Shown here: positions 24,653 to 31,823 of the stretch, one piece after another
Layout of the letters: each line of letters begins with the position of its first letter
How positions within the stretch are numbered: the stretch's first letter is position 1
Origin: Blautia sp.
GTDB lineage: Bacteria; Bacillota; Clostridia; Lachnospirales; Lachnospiraceae
Assembly (NCBI GenBank): GCA_022770365.1
Contig: JALEHU010000116.1
Coordinates: 1 to 36,101 of the forward strand
DNA length: 36,101 nucleotides
Direction of reading: 5' to 3'
Made by a program: the position numbers and the translations under genes
Notes under the pieces: model-generated
Told to the model about the DNA's origin: nothing
Seen by the model: only the letters and a program-made list of their open reading frames with translations
Database searches by the model: none

Positions 24653-26902
24653 TCAGTCAAACATCATATAATCCATATAAAATTCATTAAAATCCTTATC
24701 CGTTGAAAGACTTACTTCCTCAGATATTTCAACCAGATGTTTCAGTTTGCTTTCTCCCTCAGGGTCTCTTAAATACCCGGCGGCTCCGGCAAGAGAACTG
24801 TTTCCCACTGCCTCGATCCGGTCACCCAGTTCCGGAGGAAGCAGACCGATGGCAATGGCTTTGTTTTTGTTAAGCTTATAGCCAAATCCTCCAGCCAGAT
24901 ATACTTTTGCAATCTGGTCCTTACTGATTCCGTAACGAAGGATCAGAGTTTCCGCTCCTGCCCGGACTGCAGCCTTTGCAAGCTGAATCTCACGGACATC
25001 TTTTCTGGTAAATGCAATTGTTCTTCCGTCCTCAGTTTCTGCCAGAGGGAATCCATCGTCAAAGTAATCTTCATCCAGCAGTCCTGAATCTTCCACCAGC
25101 TCGTTTTTTACCAGTTCCATAACCGTCTCCACCACACCGGTTCCGCAGATGCCAACCGGGGGCTGATTCAGAATGGTTTTTACCGAAGCTTTTTTATCAT
25201 GGATTTCCACAGAGCAGATTGCTCCTGCCACGCTTCCGGTTCCCCAGGTGATATTACCGCCCTCAAAAGCCGGTCCTGCCGCTGTGGAGGTTACCAAGAT
25301 CCTGTCTTTATTCCCGATGGCCATTTCTCCGTTGGTGCCAAGATCCACCAGAAGACAGACTTCTTCACTCCTGTCAAATCCGCAGGCATATAATCCGGAC
25401 ACAATATCACCGCCCACATAGGTGGAAATTCCCGGAAGAAGATTTACTTCTGCACTGCAGTCTGTATGATCTGGATCTGTACTGTCTGAGTATGTAACAT
25501 GCTCTTCTGTTCCCGGTTCTGTGCCGCCCAGTATTTCTTCATAGCTGCCTTTTATCAGATCGATGTTCACTGGAGTAAACGGGTAAACGCCCAGCGTATC
25601 GCAGTCGTATCCCATAAGCAGGTGTCCCATGGTAGTATTTCCTGCTATGGAGATTCTTTTAATTTTTTCCATTGGGATTTGTGCTTCTATTGCGAGCTGA
25701 CGGATTCCCCTTCTCAGGATCTGACGGATACAGTTTTTCAGTTCTTCTTTTTTGCCGTCCACAGATGCCTGGATTCGTGAAATCACATCGGCGCCATATG
25801 CACGCTGTTCATTAATAAAGGTCACGGTGTGCAGTCTTTTCCCGCTGTCGCAGCCAAGAAGCTCCATGGCAATGGTAGTTGTTCCGATATCTGTCGCAAT
25901 CTCATAACCACTGTCGGTCTCCGATGATCGATTTTCCTCCTCATCGTCAGTATCGCCCAGGATTTCAAATTCTGATTCATCATTCAGTGTAAACGCAACT
26001 TTCAGATCCTCCGTCGGATACAGTCTGCAGGATAATCTCCAGCCGGCTTCCAGCTGTTCCCTGGAAAAAGCCTTTTTGTCTTCCTGAGTGATAAATGCAT
26101 CTCCTTCCAGAACCTGCACACCACATTTGCCGCACCTGCCTTTGCCTCCGCAGGGTGCGCTGAGATAGAATCCTTCTCTGACCAGCGCATCCATCAGAAA
26201 TTCGCCCTCTTTCATCACAATGCGGCGCTTTTTTGTTCCCCGGATGACTTCCACTTCTGTCTTTGGAATGTTACGCATTTTGCAGTGGATGTTCGGACAT
26301 TTTCTGCAGTCATGATGAGCCTTAAATACATTCTCATCCTCCGTCAGTATGAATACCTGACAGGATGTTTTTACCGGATCAAACATAAAGCCGCTGCTGA
26401 TCCCGATCCCGAATCTCTTCTCAAGTTCCAGATGCTTCCAGGCAATATGCTGTGATTCCATGGAAATATCATGAGGTGCCTCCAGGCGCTGCAGAATGCC
26501 CATTTTATGCTCTGCGCATACCTCCTTCAATTTTTCCATCATGCGTCCTTCCAGGGAAAATAAGATATCATCTGCAATCGCGTCGCAGAGCATTCCTTTG
26601 ACATAATCCCCTTCATGAAATGCATTGGTGCTGCACTTTCTGATTCCGTCACCGATGCTTAGTACCGCATAGATCACAGGCGTACCTGCCTTATATTTTT
26701 TTGTCTCAATGGATTTCGGCAATATGCCGAATCCCAGAATTCCCACCGGCTCTGCCAGCCCCAGCATATCATCACGGATTTCCTCGTATTCATCTGCAAC
26801 TTCCTCATACACAGGACTGTCTTCATAGCAGTCCATGGCTTTCAGTACGGCAGCTTTGTCAAGCTTCGGCACAAGATGATCTATTTCATAAAAGTTCTCC
26901 AT
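24653..26902 (-). CDS. RACo-like ferredoxin/ASKHA corrinoid-protein activator
   Basis: A 749-residue protein of the reductive activator of corrinoid proteins type, which uses ATP to drive low-potential electron transfer to an inactive Co(II) corrinoid. Residues 1-195 resemble the methionine-synthase activation region (YAVLSIGDGIRKCSTNAFHEGDY, KGMLCDAIADDILFSLEGR). A cysteine cluster follows (C199, C202, C207 in HDCRKCPNIHC). Next is a plant-type [2Fe-2S] ferredoxin domain with C251, C257, C260 and C292 (APCGGKGRCGKCGV). From about 335 comes the ASKHA ATPase with YEIATDIGTTTIAMEL, ISIAGNTTMGHLLMG, LLVDLGTNGEMAIGN and VYLAGGFGYKLN. No corrinoid protein gene is in the window, so its target is elsewhere. 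An acidic linker (DTDDEEENRSSETD) joins the ferredoxin and ATPase parts. AGGAGG precedes the ATG. Confidence 0.88.
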   Translation of the reverse strand: MENFYEIDHLVPKLDKAAVLKAMDCYEDSPVYEEVADEYEEIRDDMLGLAEPVGILGFGILPKSIETKKYKAGTPVIYAVLSIGDGIRKCSTNAFHEGDYVKGMLCDAIADDILFSLEGRMMEKLKEVCAEHKMGILQRLEAPHDISMESQHIAWKHLELEKRFGIGISSGFMFDPVKTSCQVFILTEDENVFKAHHDCRKCPNIHCKMRNIPKTEVEVIRGTKKRRIVMKEGEFLMDALVREGFYLSAPCGGKGRCGKCGVQVLEGDAFITQEDKKAFSREQLEAGWRLSCRLYPTEDLKVAFTLNDESEFEILGDTDDEEENRSSETDSGYEIATDIGTTTIAMELLGCDSGKRLHTVTFINEQRAYGADVISRIQASVDGKKEELKNCIRQILRRGIRQLAIEAQIPMEKIKRISIAGNTTMGHLLMGYDCDTLGVYPFTPVNIDLIKGSYEEILGGTEPGTEEHVTYSDSTDPDHTDCSAEVNLLPGISTYVGGDIVSGLYACGFDRSEEVCLLVDLGTNGEMAIGNKDRILVTSTAAGPAFEGGNITWGTGSVAGAICSVEIHDKKASVKTILNQPPVGICGTGVVETVMELVKNELVEDSGLLDEDYFDDGFPLAETEDGRTIAFTRKDVREIQLAKAAVRAGAETLILRYGISKDQIAKVYLAGGFGYKLNKNKAIAIGLLPPELGDRIEAVGNSSLAGAAGYLRDPEGESKLKHLVEISEEVSLSTDKDFNEFYMDYMMFD

Positions 26903-26935
26903 ACTTTTCCTCCTGTTGTTCCCAATCTATCTACT

Positions 26936-26941
26936 ATTATA
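26936..26941 (-). promoter_or_regulatory. -10 element of the ASKHA activator promoter
   Basis: TATAAT on the minus strand, about 34 nt upstream of the ATG. There is no recognisable -35 at 16-18 nt, which suggests an activator-dependent promoter; direct repeats lie further upstream at 27055-27092. Confidence 0.55.
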
Positions 26942-27054
26942 TAATTTTTTACAGAATAAGTCCGTCTTTTTTTTGGATAATCTGTGTATTTTTTATATAT
27001 TTTCCATAACACAACGTAAAATCCGGGGATATTAGAATTTTTTTCAGTTAAATT

Positions 27055-27092
27055 GAGATTATTTTATACAGCTTGCCGAGATTATTTTACAC
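27055..27092. repeat. Two direct repeats upstream of the activator gene
   Basis: On the minus strand GTGTAAAATAATCTC and GTATAAAATAATCTC, 15 nt each with one difference, at a 23-bp period (27055-27069 and 27078-27092). They sit between the terminator of the broken methyltransferase and the activator promoter. Spacing near two helical turns fits AraC-type binding, but this is inference. Confidence 0.8.
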
Positions 27093-27100
27093 CTTTACAA

Positions 27101-27157
27101 TACAAAAAACGGATAAAGACAGAATTTTTAGAAATCCTTCCCTTATCCGTTTTTGTA
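27101..27157 (-). terminator. Bidirectional-looking terminator after the broken methyltransferase gene
   Basis: TACAAAAAACGGATAA (27101 on) pairs with TTATCCGTTTTTGTA, with T-runs on both strands. It starts just past the stop of the UroD-type pseudogene. Confidence 0.88.
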
Positions 27158-27163
27158 TCTTCT

Positions 27164-27999
27164 CTACCTCTTCTCGTTAAAATCCTTAATCGCCCGGAAC
27201 ATTGCCATCATATTTTCTGCTGACGTCTGTCCCTGGATATTATGTACGGTGTTGAATACGAAACCGCCGCCTTTATTAAAGAGCTCAAGACGTTCTGTAA
27301 CTTCTGCATATACTTCTTCCGGAGTTCCGAACGGCAGTGTCTTCTGCGTATCCACGCCTCCGCCCCAGAAAGTAAATTTGTCTCCCCACTGTTCCTTCAG
27401 CATATGGCCGTCCATTCCATATGCTGAAAGCTGAACAGGATTCAGGATATCCACTCCCATTTCATAGAAGTCCTGAAGGAATGTGGTTACTGCTCCGCAA
27501 CTATGATAGAATGTTTTCCAGTTCGTATTTTCGTGTACCCAGTCATTGATTTTCTTATAATACGGTTTATAAAATTCACGGAAACTGTCAAGTGACATAA
27601 ACGGGCCATTCTGTGTGCCGAAATCAGTTCCGGATATGATAATTGCCTGAATCTTATCGCCGCATGCCTGTTTAAAGAGTTTTGCATTTTCAAGAGCGAT
27701 TTCTGTCTGATATTCATAAATTTCATGAATATAGTCCGGACAGATCTTATGAGCCATCATGAAATCCGGAATATCACGGATCCCCTTTGGTTCTTTTACG
27801 TTCGGTCCCGGAATCAGTGCAAAATCACCCAGTCCTGCAAGCGCGCCTTGATTTTTCTTTCTTCCAGTCCAAGGGCTGTCCTCAGTTTTGCCAGTGCATT
27901 GGCATTAATGCCGGTAATGGCTGTGGAACCCATATCTACAACTACTTTTTCAGGTTCCCGATGATTCAGGGTTTCAATTAATCTTTCTCTTGATGTCAA
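27164..27999 (-). pseudogene. Broken UroD-family (MtaA/HemE-like) methyltransferase
   Basis: The N-terminal piece (TTG at 27999 behind AAGGAGG) reads TSRERLIETLNHREPEKV and STAITGINANALAKLRTALGL, then ends early at 27814. The C-terminal piece continues in another frame from about 27835, reading AGLGDFALIPGPNVKEPKGI, then KIQAIIISGTDFGTQNGPF, WKTFYHSCGAV and FWGGGVDTQKTLPFGTPEEV, and stops at 27164. Intact relatives are about 350-390 residues; here only about 275 codons remain, so roughly 100 residues between the pieces are missing as well as the frame. The family moves methyl groups between corrinoid proteins and substrates; the HxC ligand pair (HSC) is kept. A palindromic operator and a LacI-type regulator gene remain upstream. 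An assembly error is possible but would have to remove about 300 bp. Confidence 0.85.
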
Positions 28000-28023
28000 A
28001 GTTTTTTCCTCCTTTTCTAATTC

Positions 28024-28037
28024 CGTGTTCGGACACG
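28024..28037. promoter_or_regulatory. Predicted LacI-type operator in front of the broken methyltransferase
   Basis: CGTGTTCGGACACG, an almost perfect palindrome with a central CG, 25 nt upstream of the TTG start. It matches CGTGTGCGCACACG before the LacI-type gene at 12 of 14 positions. Confidence 0.7.
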
Positions 28038-28049
28038 GTTTTGTCAAAT

Positions 28050-28091
28050 GAATTACTCCTTATTATTTTTTGATTTTTTAAGGAGTAATTC
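28050..28091. repeat. Perfect 13-bp inverted repeat after the LacI-type gene
   Basis: GAATTACTCCTTA (28050-28062) and TAAGGAGTAATTC (28079-28091) with a 16-nt A/T spacer. It lies between the regulator and the broken methyltransferase. No T-run follows on either strand, so it may be a weak terminator, an RNA stabiliser or a protein site. Confidence 0.8.
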
Positions 28092-28103
28092 TGGTATCAT
28101 CAA

Positions 28104-28155
28104 ATACTGTATTTCATTACATTAGTATTTCAGATACTGTATTTCGTTACAATAG
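28104..28155. repeat. Tandem duplication of the LacI-type gene 3' end
   Basis: ATACTGTATTTCATTACATTAG (28104-28125) recurs as a 22-nt copy at 28134-28155 with two differences, period 30 bp. The second copy contains the final codons; the first lies past the stop in the same frame and encodes a near-identical ending plus a second stop. Confidence 0.85.
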
Positions 28156-29155
28156 AAAGCTCTGTGTGATTCAGTTCATTTTTTGGTTTTTCATTCCATA
28201 ACAGATATTTTACCAGAATTTCTGTGCCTTCAAAGCCCTGTTTGTAGGGCTCCTGGCAGACAGCGGCTACCACTGTCCCGTCTTTAAGACCTCTTCTGAT
28301 CACTTCTGTCAGGTCAAAAGCAACTATTTTCAGTTTCTTTCCGCTCTCCAGAACAGCCTTCATACCACCTTCATTTCCGGCCCCGGCAAAACAGATCCCG
28401 TCAAGATCTTGTTTACTATCAAGCAGTTCTTTTACAAGTGTATAGGAAATCGTGTCACTGTCTTCGTTCTGAATAATATCCGTAATCTCGATCCAGGGAA
28501 AATCCTGGTGAATTGTCTCGGTAATCCCCTGAATTCTTCGTTCCACTGCAAGATTCTTCTCTGAACTGCCAATCACTGCATAACGTTCATTTGAGCCGCT
28601 GCTGATCATTCCCATCAGACCTGCGGCGACAGTCCCGCTTTTTTTATAGCGGCATCCCACATAAGCCAACCGGGCTGAATCCAGTACATCCGAATTGATC
28701 GTAACAACTTCAATCTTCTGATTTTTTAACTCGTTGATCTTGTTTACAACTTCCGGGGTATTGATCGGAGTAATGACAATCCCTTTCACTTTTTCTGATA
28801 CAAGCTGATCGATCAGCTTAATCTGAAGATCCGCATCGTATCCTTTCATAGTCTTAATGGAACTTTTCAGCCCAAACTCTGCAAAAGTATTCAACGCTGC
28901 TCTGACACCATGCAAAACCTCTTCATAAAACGGGTTGCCGTCCGAATTCAGTATAACTCCAATCTTTTTGGTGTTATAACGGTTATCAGCCAGCGCTTTG
29001 GCTGCGGGATTCGGTTTATAACCCAGATCAGATGCTATTTTTTTGATTCTGTCCTGAACTTCTGCTTTGACTCCGGGACGATTATTCAGTGCCCTGTCAA
29101 CAGTCCCTCTGGAAACACCTGCAAGTTCAGCTATCTGTTTAATCGTAACTTTCAT
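28130..29155 (-). CDS. LacI-family transcriptional regulator
   Basis: A 341-residue DNA-binding regulator. The N-terminal helix-turn-helix and hinge read TIKQIAELAGVSRGTVDRALNNRPGVKAEV and LGYKPNPAAKAL. The rest is a periplasmic-binding type I sensor domain similar to ribose-type receptors (KIGVILNSDGNPFYEEVLHGV, KGIVITPINTPEVVNKINEL, DGICFAGAGNEGGMKAVLES, GTVVAAVCQEPYKQG). The ligand is probably a sugar or small polyol, but the context suggests a methylated compound; this is open. The ATG follows GGAGGGG. A palindrome overlaps the leader, so it likely represses itself, and a sister site precedes the methyltransferase pseudogene. Its 3' end is tandemly duplicated. Confidence 0.92.
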   Translation of the reverse strand: MKVTIKQIAELAGVSRGTVDRALNNRPGVKAEVQDRIKKIASDLGYKPNPAAKALADNRYNTKKIGVILNSDGNPFYEEVLHGVRAALNTFAEFGLKSSIKTMKGYDADLQIKLIDQLVSEKVKGIVITPINTPEVVNKINELKNQKIEVVTINSDVLDSARLAYVGCRYKKSGTVAAGLMGMISSGSNERYAVIGSSEKNLAVERRIQGITETIHQDFPWIEITDIIQNEDSDTISYTLVKELLDSKQDLDGICFAGAGNEGGMKAVLESGKKLKIVAFDLTEVIRRGLKDGTVVAAVCQEPYKQGFEGTEILVKYLLWNEKPKNELNHTELSIVTKYSI

Positions 29156-29166
29156 TCTTTCCCCTC

Positions 29167-29180
29167 CGTGTGCGCACACG
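29167..29180. promoter_or_regulatory. Predicted autoregulatory operator of the LacI-type gene
   Basis: CGTGTGCGCACACG is a perfect 14-bp palindrome with a central CG, the hallmark of LacI-family sites. It ends next to the ribosome site of the regulator gene, so binding would block transcription or elongation into it. Confidence 0.75.
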
Positions 29181-29256
29181 AATTCAGTAAAAAAAATTAA
29201 TTTCTGACTTTATATTTCAAAATATAACAGGTAAAAGAATCATCTGTTGTTTTCAC

Positions 29257-29273
29257 TGGTTATATTATAACCA
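29257..29273. promoter_or_regulatory. 17-bp palindrome between divergent regulator genes
   Basis: TGGTTATATTATAACCA is a perfect inverted repeat about 120 bp from each of the two divergent regulator genes. It contains TATAAT-like cores on both strands, so it may be overlapping promoters or an operator. The rest of 29181-29394 is very AT-rich with no other clear signal. Confidence 0.5.
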
Positions 29274-29313
29274 ATTTCGGAAATATTTTTGTGCATTTTT
29301 TTAGAAAAACCAT

Positions 29314-29342
29314 TTGATTTTTTTATTTTTTGTGTATTATTA
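29314..29342 (+). promoter_or_regulatory. Possible promoter of the PocR-AraC gene
   Basis: TTGATT (29314-29319), 17-nt spacer, TTATTA (29337-29342). A leader of about 45 nt would follow. The -10 is poor, so this is tentative. Confidence 0.4.
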
Positions 29343-29394
29343 AGATATAAAAATCATCATTTGGTAATTTTTTTAGAAACAAGGAGATAATTAT

Positions 29395-30645
29395 ATGGAA
29401 CCGCTTTTATATTCCATTATCAAAAAACAATCTCTCCATGAACTTCTGGAGACGTTTTATAAATGCATCGGACTGCCTGTTCAGGTTCTGGATGAAAACG
29501 GGGAAATCCTGGATCAGTTCGGTGAAGCACACAGCTATTGTAAGATTTTCAAGCGCTTTGTCCCCAAATCCGATTCCTGTACCAAAATGCATTCCAATGC
29601 CAGCAAACTTGCTATGAGCCTTGGCGAAACGTACATATTTTCCTGCCATTCCAATCTGAATCATATTGTTTTTCCGCTGGCCAACAATAATATTCTTCTC
29701 GGATCCATCCTTGCAGGTCCCTTCATCATGGATGCGCCGGATTCGTTGCTGCTTTCGGATATTTCCAAGAAATATAACATACCGACCGTCAGCATCCTGG
29801 AAATGTATGAGGAAGCCGGAACGCTTCCTGTTTTTGAACCGTCCAAGGTTACATACATCAGCAGAATGCTGTACTATATGTGCTCCGGTCTCGTTACGGA
29901 CAGTAAGAATCAGTTTGTCATGAATCACAATAAGCTTTACCAGCAGTCCAAGATTAACGAATCGATCCAGATGTACAAGGCTTCTCCTCACGTCAATGCC
30001 GCGTCCTATCCCTATGAGAAAGAAAAAGCACTGATCACCAAGCTGAAAACCGGTGATACCGAAAAGTCAAAGGCGCTTCTGAATGATCTTCTGGGATACG
30101 TTTTTTTTGCGGAAGGCAACAATCTGGAAGTGGTAAAATCCCGTGCCCTGGAGCTTTCCGCCCTGCTTTCCCGTGCAGCAATTGAAGGCGGTGCTACAAG
30201 CGACAGTATCCTGAGGATCAACAATCAGTTTCTGATGGATCTGCAAAATGTCAAGACTCTGGATGATTTATGCTATAAACTTCAGGAAACGATTGATGTA
30301 TTTACAGAGTGTATGTTCAACTACATTCCGACCAAGAGCAATGAAATTACCAAAAAGGCAATCCGTTACATTTCCAAGAATTTTTCACATCCATTGTCTC
30401 TGGAGGAAGTTGCCAACCATGTACATCTTAACCCGGCTTATTTTTCCACCCTCTTCAAGCAGTCCACAGGGTCTTCCTTTAAGGAATATCTCAATATGGT
30501 GCGTATAGAAGAGAGTAAGCGTCTTCTTGCCAATACGGATCATTCCATTATTGATATTGCTCTTGCGACTGGCTTTGAAGACCAGAGTTATTTCTCTAAG
30601 GTATTTAAGAAATATACCGGGCTTACGCCGAAGCAATACCGGTAA
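29395..30645 (+). CDS. PocR-sensor AraC-family transcriptional regulator
   Basis: A 416-residue regulator. Residues about 8-170 match the PocR sensory domain (LQTVIGLPVQ-like start HELLETFYKCIGLPVQVLDENG, C49 and C62 in SYCKIFKRFVPKSDSC, C84 in IFSCHSNLNHIVFPL, LLGSILAGPFI). A helical linker follows. The C-terminal AraC double helix-turn-helix spans about 318-416 (PLSLEEVANHVHLNPAYFSTLFKQSTGSSFKEYLNMVRIEESKRLL, IDIALATGFEDQSYFSKVFKKYTGLTPKQYR). PocR domains are known from 1,2-propanediol and methanol-type gene control, which fits the corrinoid neighbourhood. It is one of only a few plus-strand genes, divergent from the LacI-type gene. AAGGAG precedes the ATG, and a terminator lies 30 nt after the stop. 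Confidence 0.92.
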   Translation: MEPLLYSIIKKQSLHELLETFYKCIGLPVQVLDENGEILDQFGEAHSYCKIFKRFVPKSDSCTKMHSNASKLAMSLGETYIFSCHSNLNHIVFPLANNNILLGSILAGPFIMDAPDSLLLSDISKKYNIPTVSILEMYEEAGTLPVFEPSKVTYISRMLYYMCSGLVTDSKNQFVMNHNKLYQQSKINESIQMYKASPHVNAASYPYEKEKALITKLKTGDTEKSKALLNDLLGYVFFAEGNNLEVVKSRALELSALLSRAAIEGGATSDSILRINNQFLMDLQNVKTLDDLCYKLQETIDVFTECMFNYIPTKSNEITKKAIRYISKNFSHPLSLEEVANHVHLNPAYFSTLFKQSTGSSFKEYLNMVRIEESKRLLANTDHSIIDIALATGFEDQSYFSKVFKKYTGLTPKQYR

Positions 30646-30675
30646 TTTTCTCTCGGAAATAAAATACAGATAACA

Positions 30676-30704
30676 AAATGCGACACATACAAAGTGCCGC
30701 ATTT
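30676..30704 (+). terminator. Terminator between convergent AraC-type and PadR-like genes
   Basis: AAATGCGACAC pairs with GTGCCGCATTT (one mismatch), followed by CGTATTTTTATG on the plus strand and TTTTG on the minus strand. It probably serves both converging transcripts. Confidence 0.82.
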
Positions 30705-30788
30705 CGTATTTTTATGATTGCCTGCCATTTTTCTGTTAATAACTGCTTTTCTTTTAAAAGTTTTCTTTTGTTAAAGATTACCTTTTAC

Positions 30789-31156
30789 TTACAGACCGTT
30801 TTTCTCCATATATGCAACCAGTTCCAGAATTGACTCTGCGTATCCTGAAAGTGTCTTTTTCCAGTTCCCAAGGCACTGCTTCCCGTCTTCTGTGATCCGA
30901 TTTTCATCTTATATTTATTTTCCGCCTCTCTGCATTCATACTGTTCCAGAAGCCCCCGTTTTTCCATAAGTCTGAGGTAACGGTAGACACCTGTGGCATC
31001 CGGTTTTTCTTCCCTGAACATGGAAAAGCCGCCCGCCTTTTTCAAAATCGCATATCCGGTATCCGGACCATCCGTCAGGATCAGCAGGATCATAGGCTGT
31101 ATAAACCGATCCAGATTGGCGCCTTTACAGGCACATTTTTTACCTTCTGTTTCCAT
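30789..31156 (-). pseudogene. PadR-like regulator with a frameshift
   Basis: The start (METEGKKCACKGANLD) follows AGAGG and leads into a PadR-type winged helix: RFIQPMILLILTDGPDTGYAILKKAG, DATGVYRYLRLMEKRGLLEQYE. After ENKYKMK the frame runs into nonsense to a stop at 30785. The expected PadR ending RITEDGKQCLGNWKKTL and ESILELVAYMEKNGL is present in the neighbouring frame, ending at 30789. The switch falls at a run of four A's near 30903-30906, so loss of one A explains it. This could be a real mutation, phase variation or a sequencing error. PadR proteins act as dimeric repressors of linked genes; the CxC motif near the N-terminus may bind metal. It is the last gene after CobW and the DUF5714-like gene, 22 nt downstream. 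Confidence 0.8.
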
Positions 31157-31178
31157 GAAATGAAACCTCTTTTCTTTG

Positions 31179-31757
31179 TTACTCTTCCACTGCTGCAGGA
31201 TAAAAAGGACATTTTTCTTTTTTGCATTCTTTGTTATTCCGGAAATAATGACAGGTAACTTCTGCCGGTCTTTCCAGTTCCAGTCCCAGTCGCTCCTTAA
31301 TAATTTCCACTGCCGCATCAAATGCCAGAAACGTGTTTCTTTTGCAGCAGCGAGGTCCTTCCATGGATGCAATCTTCATCAGAGAGCGGCCTGTTGCTTC
31401 ATTCACCCACTGCCAGGTCACGTCGGATAACGGCGTTGTTTTTGTGTAGACACTCAGAAAAATCCCCACGCCGACACCTGCTCCGCAGCTCCCGTAATTG
31501 CCGCAGAAACCGCCAAGAACTTTTTTGGAACGTTTATCTGTTTCTGTGAGCATTTTTTCAAGTTCCTCTTCTGTTTTGCCTTCCTTACGGGCACATGTGG
31601 TCAGAAGTACTGCCGGTACCAGCAGATGGTGTGGCGGACAATGCATGGGAAGTCCTTCCAGATCCATGCATTCCATTGCCATTTCCCAGATGTTTTTTTC
31701 TTCTTTCTCCCGGAAAAATGCAAGACATTTTTCGCGGATCGCTTCATAATAATCCAT
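31179..31757 (-). CDS. Cysteine-rich DUF5714-like protein
   Basis: A 192-residue soluble protein that I recognise as DUF5714-like; the function is not established. Conserved-looking segments: MHCPPHHLLVPAVLLTTC, LGGFCGNYGSCGAGVGVGIFLS, TTPLSDVTWQWVNEATGRSL, EGPRCCKRNTFLAFDAAVE and the C-terminal cysteine set CHYFRNNKECKKEKCPFYP. The paired and spaced cysteines and histidines suggest metal or iron-sulfur binding, or a methyl/sulfur-transfer site. The ATG follows GGAGGG; a longer frame starting at 31805 has no such site. It lies 66 nt after the CobW-type GTPase gene and 22 nt before the PadR-like gene, so all three are probably one operon. A link to the UroD-type protein upstream is inferred from neighbourhood. 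Confidence 0.82.
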   Translation of the reverse strand: MDYYEAIREKCLAFFREKEEKNIWEMAMECMDLEGLPMHCPPHHLLVPAVLLTTCARKEGKTEEELEKMLTETDKRSKKVLGGFCGNYGSCGAGVGVGIFLSVYTKTTPLSDVTWQWVNEATGRSLMKIASMEGPRCCKRNTFLAFDAAVEIIKERLGLELERPAEVTCHYFRNNKECKKEKCPFYPAAVEE

Positions 31758-31823
31758 TTTTCCCTCCGATATTATCTTTTTTTTCTTATTTTTAGTCCAA
31801 AACATGAAAAATTTATCTGTAAA

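Noticed and set aside
27164-28037. Programmed frameshifting as an explanation for the split methyltransferase
   Set aside because: A frame change alone would not restore the missing ~100 residues, and no slippery site with a downstream structure is seen at the junction.
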